Source: Halichondria panicea
Taxonomy: Eukaryota; Porifera; Demospongiae; Suberitida; Halichondriidae
NCBI RefSeq assembly: GCF_963675165.1
Contig: NC_087392.1
Coordinates: 4,113,442 to 4,177,441, forward strand
Length of the DNA stretch: 64,000 nucleotides
Direction of reading: 5' to 3'
The notes beneath the pieces were generated by a model, which had not been told where the DNA came from, did no database searches, and saw nothing but the letters and a program-made list of their open reading frames with translations. The translations under genes were made by a program, and so were the position numbers. Shown piece after piece: positions 22,831-32,478 of the stretch. Position 1 is the first letter of the stretch. Every line of letters begins with the position of its first letter.

Positions 22831-23623
22831 AGTTTGCCTGCATGCTTTGTGTCAGATTTATAAGTAAGTTAAAGTTGACATTGATAATTAAATGCACTTA
22901 CCACACTTTGAGGCAGAATCTTATTCAGTGATTCATAAAACTTAGAACCTAGCAGTTTTTGTTCTTCTCTGAATGTACATTCACTGTTATTTGAATGTTA
23001 GGCAGCTTTTATAGTGATGTGTTATCATATCACTATAATGCGAAGATTTTTCCCAACCATAATGATTATAGTCTACATCCCCTGATAGTAAACTATTTTT
23101 TTATATACGTAACTTAAATCATGGGCATAATTCAAGGTATCTATGGGTAAACACACTCAAGTGTGATCTATAAGCACTGTTTAAAATTAGGCATGATTCT
23201 AATTACTTATCTTATAGGCTGGTAGGGTATTGGCATTGCATGGGCATGCATGCATGTAACATCCTAGCCTCGAATCCAATCGGCCTGGTCTCGAGGCTAG
23301 TAGCATCCTTGCTCTCTAGAATTAGTACGTGGCACAGAATATTTTAGAGGTTCTTACATCGGATTGCTAAAAAAGTCCCACACTATAATTGTATTGCTTT
23401 TTTGCATACATGTATGTGAATTCATGAATGCATAGGTTTTCATTGATGCATTGTACTGTTTATCAACGATTCATTAATACCGGTACATAACTTTCAATAA
23501 TATTATGCTCATGCAGTGACACACATTACGTCCCTATAAATAACATGATTACTAGGTTTTCAAAGGTGTTTTGGATTATTAATTGACGAATTTTACTTGA
23601 TGACTTCACTTTCACTAATATAA
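22831..23623. other. Upstream region of membrane-protein gene 2
   Basis: The first 150 bp resemble the upstream sequence of copies 1 and 3. No exon is seen. It contains the 36-bp element at 23264-23299, and its last 200 bp resemble the sequence before the last-exon copies. Confidence 0.55.
23264..23299. mobile_element. 36-bp minimal inverted-repeat element
   Basis: CTAGCCTCG at the left and CGAGGCTA at the right flank a core of about 20 bases. The flanks are GTAACATC and GTAGCATC (7 of 8 identical). The paralogous site at about 36848-36856 reads GTAACATCCTTGCTCTC without the insert, a clean empty site. Confidence 0.7.
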
Positions 23624-23763
23624 CAATTTGTACTGAAAGCCAAAGAGTTTGTGGAGGGCTCTCTGCCTGAAGCCGAGGTGAAGGCGACAATGGACGACAT
23701 GAAGCGGGAGATTAGTACCAGTGACGATGCTTCTGTTAAGGAAATTATTCAATCCTGTGTTTA
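23624..23763 (+). pseudogene. Last MSH2 exon, copy 2 (5' truncated)
   Basis: From CAATTTGTACTGAAAGCC to the stop TAG this matches the MSH2 exon at 10619. The acceptor site and the [15 protein letters not shown] part are missing. The downstream flank is also shared. Confidence 0.9.
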
Positions 23764-24939
23764 GTATAATTATTATCCAACACTCACATCTGTCATTCGT
23801 TATTGCTCCTTGTGATACATGTTCTATACAATGTAGCTAATTTACTTGAGTCAACACAATTAAGCTTATATAACAGTTCTTTCGTCACATTACTTATTAA
23901 CTATGCATGAATCACCACCCCCATACATAATTAGGCATTTGCCATTAATTGTTACCTCGTATGATGTATGCTCGCTACTAAATGTAGTTTATTAACAGTG
24001 TTCTTCAACCACTAATTAATATACGTTCAAAATTGGTTGAAGGAGTGCATGTAATTGTTGGCTATACCAGCTGTCTAAGCTGTACTGTGACATAATGCAT
24101 AATGCTTATCATTGAGATGCATACTGACCAGTGATGTCTGTCCACATGATAAATCATTATTCTATTCTTGAATTCTTGAACAATAATTATGTCTATATTA
24201 ATTATTATTCTCCTGATTATTCCCTATAGCCTCGTCGACTCCAGGCCGATTTGTCTCCAATTTAACCGGCGGCTATTCTCCAAAAATGTAATGAGACAAA
24301 TTGACATAAACCAGCACTCAACTGACACAAGACATAATAATTATTAAATGTGATTCTCATTGCTGACTTGAATTGATCTATAATATTTACCTTAGCCATT
24401 TTTTTGGCCAAAAACGAACTGATACATTCACCAAAAATGGACATCGTTAGGTCCTGATAAATTATGCTTTTTTTTCACCCATTATTCTAAAAATGTGCCT
24501 ATTATTCTCATAAAAAACCCGATTATTCTCATAATTATTATTCCCAAAATGTGACATAATAATTAGAGACAATATTAAGACGTAGACATACTCAACTGAC
24601 ACGTAGACATAATTTAATGAATATATAATGATTCTCAGTGTTATCTTGCTGACTTGAATTTATTCACCTTAAGCCATTTTTTGCCGTGAAAACGTATGAA
24701 AAAAAATGTAATGATCTTTATCAAAAATGAACTTTGTTGCCTATTATTCTCTTTAGACACCTATTATGCTAAAATTATTCTGAGCATAATTTATCGCCTA
24801 TCACCGACACACAAGCTAGTCTAGTACATGCATGGAAACAATTCAATTTTTATGAGTGAGATTGAAAGCCATCATGTTCACATCATCCTAATCAATGCAC
24901 GTTGCACGTATCTACAATAAATACGTAAATTAATATATA
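23764..24939. other. Non-coding duplicated flank
   Basis: Resembles 37418-38760, including GTGTTCTTCAACCA followed by AATTAATATACG. The two stretches share AT-rich segments with ATTATTCTC motifs. No exon. Confidence 0.5.
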
Positions 24940-25064
24940 CTAGCTGGCCTTTTCAGTCTTCAACTCTATGCTTTCAACAATACCCTCCACGATACACTCC
25001 ATGCTCTCCTCACTGGGGACCTCTTCCTCTTGTTCATAATCGTTTCTCGTCTCTAGCATGGGCG
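24940..25064 (-). pseudogene. Orphan C-terminal exon, copy A (truncated)
   Basis: On the minus strand it reads MLETRNDYEQEEEVPSEE and ends ESIELKTEKAS-stop. It matches the longer exon at 39350-39511. Homology stops at about 25070, where the sequence switches into the membrane-protein fragment. Family not recognised. Confidence 0.6.
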
Positions 25065-25070
25065 TGGGGG

Positions 25071-25504
25071 CGGATGTATGTGCAGTTGGTAATGTGCATA
25101 ATTATGGCACATGTTTGTTGATTGCACCATCACCATTGAAACTCCTTGAAAACATACTATTGTTGAGGTTATTGCCACTTTGTGGATACCAGAATACTTT
25201 TTGAACTTTTTTGGGCTCTGAAATAGAGCACTTTTGTTTGTAAAATGTGCTTCCCGTGATGAAAATATAGCGGACAAAATCAATATGTAGTATTGAATGG
25301 CTATCTACTGAAAATTCGTCCACAAGAATGATGATATTATTTCCGCGGAGATTAATCACAGTGTCAGTGTTGCAGTTATTGGTGCAGTATCTGATTGCTC
25401 TTACAATTTCAAAAGAACTAAGTATAAGATCTTGGTTGTCAAAGAGGTTGTGCAATCCGGGAAGGAAGTATACAGGGAAACATACTCACGTTACTCGGAA
25501 TATC
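25071..25504 (-). pseudogene. N-terminal fragment of the beta-helix membrane-protein gene
   Basis: Contains [19 protein letters not shown] and [10 protein letters not shown] in a broken frame, matching residues of about 65-200 of the intact copies. The signal peptide, most of the beta-helix and all membrane helices are missing. Both ends are abrupt: the low side joins the orphan exon copy, the high side joins sequence like 39927-40040. Confidence 0.85.
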
Positions 25505-26128
25505 CGCTATCTCAGTGAGCCCCACCCTTTCTCCATCAGCCTTCCCGGTGTTTAGCTAGTCCCACTCATCTGTCCTGCGCTTGCCAACAAGTTTTTAGCT
25601 TCTTTTTGTCTGTTTATAGATCTTGTATATATAATCAGTTTATGGTAGTTAAACCCCACCCACGCAGATCTATATAAGCACTGCTTAAACATGAATCTAA
25701 CATGCACTTATCTTATATGCTGTTAGGGTATTGATTGGGCATGCATGCATGTAATGTCCTTGCTCTCTAATAATGTTGAGGCACAGAATAGTTTAGCCTC
25801 GTTCGGTACATTGGATAGCCAATCTATCAATTGGAATGGTTTTCATTAATAACCTAGCTTATACTATTGTCTCTAGTTGTAACACACATGTATGTGAAAC
25901 TTTGGGAGTTTATCAAAATAATGAATGCATAGGTTTTCATTGATGTATTGTACTGTTTATCAACGATTCATTAATACTAGTACATAACTTTCAGTATTAA
26001 ATCAATAATGTAGTGACACATTAACGTCCCTATAAATAACATGATTACCAAGTGTTCAATGGTGTTTTGAATTGACGGATTTTTACTTGATGACTTCTTC
26101 ATAAGTTGCTGTTACCATAATTATGCAG
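25505..26128. other. Duplicated flank before last-exon copy 3
   Basis: Positions 25510-25640 match 39925-40040; positions 25640-26128 match the sequence before the other last-exon copies. No exon. Confidence 0.5.
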
Positions 26129-26337
26129 GCGGTGATGAGGAACCAGCTGCCAAGCGTAGTCGCTCGGAGAGGGTGGAGGGAGAGAGACTAATACAACAAT
26201 TTGTACTGAAAGCCCAAGAGCTTGTGGAGGGCTCTCTGCCTGAAGCCGTAGTGAGGGCGACAATGGAGGACATGAAGCGGGAGATTAGTACCAGTGACAA
26301 TGCTTATGTTAAGGCAGTCATTCAATCCTGTGTTTAG
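26129..26337 (+). pseudogene. Last MSH2 exon, copy 3, fully intact
   Basis: Same length as the primary exon (209 nt) with acceptor TTATGCAG, an open frame from [19 protein letters not shown] to IQSC and the TAG stop. Differences are a few substitutions. It could act as an alternative 3'-terminal exon for a long MSH2 transcript. I label it a pseudo-exon because the penultimate-exon copies are all broken. Confidence 0.75.
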
Positions 26338-26409
26338 TATAAATTATTATCCAACACTCATGCACATTTGTCATTCGTTATTATCCCTTTATAGTAATGC
26401 CCTAAAGTA

Positions 26410-27783
26410 ACTAGTGTTCAAGCTGGCGCTGTGCTAATGCCTCTCGCCATGATTTGCTTTCGCTCAAAAGTATAGAAGAGAAAGTATAGAAGAGGAAAAA
26501 GTGTATAAAATAATCTGTCTAAAACTGACTTGCAATTGTATAATTATGGTATCATTGTTGTGTTTTGTGGCTGCTTATACCAGGACCTCAAGGATCTAGG
26601 AAGCAACAAAGAAGAAGATTTTGTTTTCAATTAATTATAAGCGGAAGTGCATAATTATTTCATAAAGTTAGCTTATCTATATAAAGTCACTGAGAAGAAA
26701 AGACTTATTACATGCATCTATTGTTGTATTATGTGGCTTTAATACCAGGACCTCAAGAAAGAAGAAAATTGGATCTGTAGTTCATGCAGTGTATAATTAT
26801 AATATTTAAGAAGAAAAGACTTGTGTACATGCATATTGTTATCTATAGTAGTGTTTTGTGGCTTACCAGGCCCTCAAGTAAAATATGATTCTGCCAGGAG
26901 GATCTGGATCTGGGGAATGAGCGCGCATGCGCATTACATCCATAGGAATAATTAAAGGGTGTGTCCAAAGAGATCAATTTCACAAATGGCTACTGCTAGC
27001 TAGCTGTTTTAACAGGTATTTTCTGAGTCTCAGGGGCGGATCCAGGGGTGATTTTGAGGGGCTGAAGCCCCCCCCTTTTGAAAAAACTACCATGTGTTGT
27101 AGTCTGACTCTACAATAATTTTGCCACCAATTATGCATCTGTAGACTCACTTGAAATCACTTGAGAGATGCTAGACAACAGCTACTAGGAGTATAAAGGA
27201 TCTAGGGTAGCTAGCTGGACGTACCTAGCTAGCTAGCTAGCTGTACGTACGTATGTACATCTGATCAGTACAGTATCACCATAGTATTAAAAGTAAGTGC
27301 AGAGGTCAACGTATTCTACTCATTAATATGAAAGTTCAAAGGTCAAATCTTGCAAAAATCACCTCTGGCGAGGCTGCCCTCGTACGGGGCTTTGCCCCTT
27401 TCTAGCTAGCCCCCCCCTTTTGTTTTTCCTGGATCCGCCCCTGAGTCTTGTAGCTAACAAAAAGCTAGCGCTTTAGTGCAAGGCTAACTCATATGTTGAA
27501 TAGAAAGTTTGTGCGAACAGATGATGCTATGAAAGATTCTGAAGAGACTGCAACAGCCTTCAATGTGAGTCAAACTAGCCATAACTCGAGAAAGAAGCTT
27601 TAGTTTGCTAATCCACAAATCAAAATCCAAGAGAACGTGGCTAGAAGCCTATAGAAGCTGTTAGTTTTCGTCGCATTGCAACCGTTGAGCAGTTACAGCT
27701 GGAACAGACACACAGACACACAGACACACACACACAGTCAGCTTTACCGTATCCCTCGTGCGGCTACGCCTCGAGGCATAATT
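26410..27783 (-). repeat. Dispersed repeat, copy 3 (short form, inverted)
   Basis: On the minus strand it starts CCTCGAGGCGTAGCCGCACG (from 27775) and ends in the ATGCCTCTCGCCATG complement near 26450. Like 2238-3072 it lacks the reverse-transcriptase part. It is interrupted by the element at 27031-27443. Confidence 0.75.
27031..27443. mobile_element. CAGGGGCGGATCCAGG-ended MITE, 5-bp target duplication
   Basis: Left end CAGGGGCGGATCCAGGGG; right end CCTGGATCCGCCCCTG, its exact complement over 16 bp. AGTCT flanks both ends (27026-27030 and 27444-27448). The uninterrupted copies of the host repeat (near 2560 and 17260) read through with AGTCT once. CAGGGG termini are common in hAT elements; a 5-bp duplication fits hAT5-type families. 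Confidence 0.85.
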
Positions 27784-28084
27784 ACATTTGCATGTACTTG
27801 AGTCATTATGCTGAGTCAACACAAGTATAACAGTTCTTATCAACTATGCATGAATCATCACCCATAATATATAATTGCCATTCATTGTTACCCTTTATGC
27901 TCGCTAATATATAGCTTATTTATACTTTACATGCATGCGCGGGGTTATTCACAATCAACAATTATTGGTTGGTATTAGAGTGTATAAAAATTCCCTGGAT
28001 TCAGTTTCAATTAATTTTTATGAAAGCTTAGAACGAGACCTTTCAAATTGTCAGGATAAAAGTGTTTGCCAATTTGGCCATTAT

Positions 28085-28172
28085 TATAGATGTGTAGCTT
28101 CCCTTGAATCCCTTCCCAACTTATCGATGATCACCATGCATGCAGGCAATCAGCCTTGGTTGCCGTCCGTAT
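28085..28172 (-). pseudogene. Second inverted fragment of the MSH2 Walker-B exon
   Basis: The minus strand reads ACGGCAACCAAGG, then GGTGATCATCGATAAGTTGG, following the exon at 3331 with a short insertion. Upstream context is shared with the fragment at 11195, so both arose from one inverted ancestor. Confidence 0.75.
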
Positions 28173-28574
28173 AATGATACTTTATCTCTCAAACAATAAT
28201 ATGAGCTTTGAAGTTTAATATTATATGGCAGCTGAAAGAGTCCCCGACTCCCCGACTCATTTATTAAAAGGGGGTTGTAGTTTAACATCTTTCCACAGCC
28301 AAAGTCCTGAAAACTTAGAAAGAAAACTTTAATTCGAATTTATTTTGTGATTTTAAAATCCAACATTTCTTTGGGGCCATAAATTTGAAATTTTTCATTT
28401 CGGCCATAGACTAGACCACAGGCTAGCCTGGGCCAACTCTCAGTGAATCACACTCGCTCCATTGCATGCTGTTGCTCAAACTTATTGAGGCAACTCAGTG
28501 TATTAATTTATGTGCACGTCGTTTGAGTGCATGTCCATGTTTTAGTTATCTATCCCATGGCCAGCCACTAAAAT

Positions 28575-28770
28575 CTGATCTTTTTGCCTATTTGCTACCC
28601 ATTTCCATGCATGAGTTGACACCACTGGCCGACGATGTCACCACAGTAACTACTCGTCATGTGACGTCATCACAGCGGAGGGTGCTCTCACGCTGCTCTA
28701 TAGAACAAGAGTGGTGTGTGTGATCGAAAGCAGATGAGCTGGAGTTAGCCATGAACAAAGTAACAGATGG
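28575..28770 (+). pseudogene. Penultimate MSH2 exon, copy 3 (internally deleted)
   Basis: Matches from GCCACTAAAATC through GACGTCATCACAGCGGAGGG, with base losses that break the frame. The part encoding [12 protein letters not shown] is deleted, and it resumes at GCAGATGAGCTGGAGTTAGC. A remnant of the Walker-B exon's end (GCTAGCCTGGGCCAACTCTC) precedes it at about 28423. Confidence 0.9.
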
Positions 28771-28979
28771 TGAGTAGACTGCATCACGATATCAGTGCCC
28801 AATGTCGTGGTGGAATTTACTGTTTGTGCTAGATTAGGTCCCTCCTTTATAGTATAGCTTTGGTGTACTTGCAATATTGATTGCTGATTGCTGATTGTTC
28901 ATATCAACACCATGCAATTATTATCGAGCTCTATAGAGTTTGTACATGCAGTCATTTAACGTGCAATTTCAAAATTTAA

Positions 28980-29880
28980 CCCTTTCCCCGCTTTAGCCGA
29001 CTATAGTCGGCATGGCTACTGATAAATTTCAAAAAATCGTTGTGCACGCTGTGTTGGAGCTATGCGCACGCTGCAGGTACCAGCACATGCGCATTGAGCT
29101 GCTCTTCCTCGTGGTATTTTTAATATTTTGCTTCGAGGTACGGTTCGATCAGAATTGTCGAAAGAAAAGTGACCGTTTTATAATTGCTACAAGATCTTCG
29201 TAGTACAACCTCAGGGAGGTTCTAGGGAAGCTAGAGAGTGAGAATATAGATGCCTATGGCCTTGTAGAGTGAGAGGACAGTGACTGGGATCATAGCTAGG
29301 TAGGAAGCTTCCTTTCAGAGGTCAAGCTAAAAAGAAAGAGCCTGAGAATCCTGAGGAAGACGCACTTGAGGTGGACCATCTTCCTGAACCTGGTAAGTCA
29401 CTATAGAGTAGCATTTGTAGTCTTGATAGCTTCACTATAGGTTTGTTTAGGCTAGTTAGTACAACAGTGGACATCATGAGCCACCATTAAACTTATAAAC
29501 CTGTGTGTAGGTGAAGAAAATATTTCCCGGGAAAAGGGTGTCTGCCGATAGAACCTCAAATACAAGTTTCTGCAGATCCTGATTGAGTCCTGAGTCAGCC
29601 ATGTCACCGTGAGAACATTCTGAACACTTATATCATGTGTTCAGTCACTTCGTAACATCACACAATATTGTTTGTGTACATAATTATAAATTTTTGTTAA
29701 CAATTGTTATTTGTGGGGTGGTGGTTGGTTGCTAGGCAACAATGATGATTCCATGAATGCGACAGGTCCGGTTCTACCTGTGGAACTTTGTTACAAGTGT
29801 TTTTAATATACGGTTCATGAGTTATAAATTTTTTAAACAAAATATGCGAATATTCACTTTTAATTAAAGCAGGGAAAGGG
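28980..29880. mobile_element. piggyBac-like non-autonomous element at TTAA
   Basis: TTAA flanks both ends (28976-28979 and 29881-29884). The inner termini are inverted: CCCTTTCCCCGCTTTAG on the left and the complement of CCCTTTCCCTGCTTTAA on the right. TTAA insertion and CCCTTT-like ends are the piggyBac signature. The interior has short acidic frames (EDSDWD near 29275) that might descend from a transposase N-terminus, but no complete transposase. Confidence 0.85.
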
Positions 29881-30023
29881 TTAATACATAGCTTAATGTT
29901 GGGCTCTTCTTTTTAGAGTGACAATAATTATTGAGTGCCAATGTGCACTGGAAACTGTAGACTACGTCTATATAGCTATACTTGTTGTGCTGGATCAACT
30001 GTGTACAGATGTATGTGATGGCT

Positions 30024-30345
30024 GGAGCATTCTTAACTGGAGGAGCGGGGCTGGTCTGTAATCGTGTTCTGTAATAGGAGCCAGCTAGGTCATCCATGTA
30101 TGATAGCCTCAGCTGGTCAGGCCTCGTGGTTGGGTTGGTGATGGGAGAAGCCTTGTGACTAGATCAGAGTCAGCTATTTTTCTGGCTCCATCTGCATAAG
30201 TAGTTGTATCAACGTTATCTTTTTCCTGGACGTAATCGGCTACTTCAAATTGTTCCTCGTCATTGGCATTTGTTATGTGGTACATTGCTTGCTGGTTATT
30301 AGCTTGCCATTTTCTTAATGCATAGTTTTCCATTTTGAGCTATTT
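30024..30345 (-). pseudogene. C-terminal tail fragment of the membrane-protein gene
   Basis: The minus strand encodes [20 protein letters not shown] and [20 protein letters not shown], matching the cytoplasmic tail. About 30 unrelated bases (GTGGTTGGGTTGGTGATGGG) are inserted near 30126. Everything upstream of the tail is absent. Confidence 0.85.
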
Positions 30346-30904
30346 AGCAAACTTTTGAGTAAAGACCGCGGGATAAAGTAACCTTTGAACCCTAAACTTT
30401 TATTCATCGCTCGATGAATGACCTACCATCGCTGGATGTATAGAGTTGCATCCCTGGATAAATATGTAAATTGCTGTATAAATATTTGTCCTCCCAGCAT
30501 TTTTTTGTGACGCGTGTAGTGTTAAAACACCACATAATTGTTCATATTTTTCCCGTCCTCAGACCTAGTGAGGTGTCGTCCTGGATAAATATGTAAATCG
30601 CTGTATAAATATAGAGTTACGTATACATCACTCAATGATTGTAATACATGCATCGCTCGATAAAATACCGCCTGCAACTGGATTAATGATCAACAATTTT
30701 AAAACAAACAGCTAACCATAATTATGGCCTAACTCTAAGTTTAACGGCAGCTGAAAGAGTCCCCGAACCTTTGATTAAAAGGGGGTTGTAGTTTTACATC
30801 TTTCCACAGCCAAAGTCCGAAAACTTAGAAAGAAACCTTTCAAATTGTGAGTTTAAATCCAGTTGGGGCCATAATTTGTAATTTTGGCCATGGACCATGT
30901 GCTA
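30346..30904. other. Unique insert plus shared repeat
   Basis: Positions 30361-30720 carry the phrase CTGGATAAATATGTAAATYG twice (about 30453 and 30581) and several CATCGCTCGAT-like motifs; no homologue elsewhere in the window. Positions 30735-30900 match repeat sequence at 28225-28400 and partly 60204-60420. No exon. Confidence 0.5.
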
Positions 30905-31064
30905 TATGATGGGTTCGGGTTACCCCCTGGGCCAACTCTCAGTAAATCACACTCGCTACATTGCGTGCTGTTGCTCAAACTTATTGAGGCAACTCGGTGT
31001 ATTAAATTATGTGCACATTTGAGTGGATCGTGCAATGTTACAATTTACTTATAATTATCTACCC

Positions 31065-31340
31065 CATGGCCAGCCACTAAAATCGAGCGTATTTGTTACC
31101 CATTTCCATGTATGAGTTGACATCACTGGCCGACGATATCACCATGGTAACTACTCGTCATGTGACAGTCATCACAACGGAGGGTGCTCTCACGCTGCTT
31201 TATAAAACCAAGAGGGGTGTGTGCCATCAAAGCTTTGGTGTCCATGTGGCAGAAATAGTGTAGTTCCCTCAAGGCATCATCGACGCTGCACGGAGGAAAG
31301 TAGATGAGCTGGAGTTAGCCATGAACATAGGAACAGATGG
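31065..31340 (+). pseudogene. Penultimate MSH2 exon, copy 4 (in-frame stop)
   Basis: Nearly full length, from GCCACTAAAATCGAGCG to the donor GATGGTGAGTGG. Reading the MSH2 frame, the codons after GVHVAEIV become TAG at about 31261. A piece of the Walker-B exon end (GATGGGTTCGGGTTA) is at about 30908 in direct orientation. Confidence 0.9.
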
Positions 31341-31559
31341 TGAGTGGACTGCATTACAATATCGATCACAGTGCCCAATGTCGTGGTGGAATAGGTGTAA
31401 TAGATCTAGCTAATACAGTGTTCTGCTCCCTCCTTTATAGCAGCTTTGGTGTATCTACATGTATGCCTCAGTTTGCATAATAATAGTTGAGTGATGCCTA
31501 AGTCATAATTATGTTAGTTCTGAAATATCAATTTTTTGTCTGATGATTGATGATTAACC

Positions 31560-32131
31560 CGTGGCACCACAGGTATAGTAATCGGTCAGTCTGACTGTCT
31601 GTCTGTCGTTCTGTGTATTCTGAGTCTACTCACCTGGATGTGATAGCACTGTGACAGTATTATCGCATCCAAGTGAGTAGGCTAGTGTATGTTTGTACTG
31701 GATAGTCTTAACACAACAAGGTAGTACCGTGTACCGGGACATTTTCGTTTTGCGTTTTTCAAGGGGGCAGAGCAGTAACGTGAAAATTAAAACCGGGATA
31801 AACTCCCACGCATCGGTATTTTCACAAGCAAAGCTATTGGTGGGTGTGGTGTTCTGGCATTAAAACGCGAATATTAGATCCCACGAACATTTCTGCTGAG
31901 GGCTCTGGAGCCAAATAGCGAAAATGTACACCACCGAAAATTTCCTGCTATATGGTAGTTTAAATTGGCAGATTTTGATGTTAACGTTTCGTTGTCGAAT
32001 AAAAGCGAGCAAAAGCTAAAAAGCTCGAACCTGCACGTCGGCCTAGTTGTACACGCGGCTTTGATTCGAGGCTGTAGACTCACTAAACCTTAAATTAACG
32101 CCGAGGGTTTGCACTTCAGTGCTCTAGTTCA
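31560..32131 (+). repeat. CAGTGCTCTAGTT repeat split by a MITE
   Basis: The outer parts match 12905-13245. An insertion from about 31732 to 31960 begins TACCGTGTACCGGGAC and ends GCTATATGGTA, related to the MITE ends at 13766-13982. Confidence 0.7.
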
Positions 32132-32280
32132 TACATGTTGAACACATGCAATGGTAATTGGTTGGTTGTGCTTAAATCATTATGTACCTGTGTACGGGCC
32201 TCATGTTACCAACTGTGGACTTTGTTGCTACCAAAATCTTGCTACATAATTATAGCATTGCTTGTGTGTTTTGTTTGTAG

Positions 32281-32338
32281 GATATTGTCAAGCTAGAGAG
32301 GTTGTACGTACATACTCTCTAGCTTGACAATATCAAGT
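32281..32338. repeat. Short perfect inverted repeat
   Basis: GATATTGTCAAGCTAGAGAG is followed after a loop of about 15 bases by CTCTCTAGCTTGACAATATC. The hairpin lies in the 3' flank of membrane-protein gene 3 and is not present in the other flanks. Confidence 0.75.
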
Positions 32339-32478
32339 GCATTTTCACAAAATTCATAGCTATTATTGAGTGCCAATGTGCACTGTAAACCTATCTAAAA
32401 ACTACAGTTGATATAGGTCCTGCTAACACATCTATAGCTATAGCTATCTATAGTGACGTCAATGCTTGTTGTGCTGGA

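Noticed and set aside
29012..29203. 63-aa frame near the left end of the piggyBac-like element
   Set aside because: No recognisable domain; it follows the element's end sequence and is likely chance.
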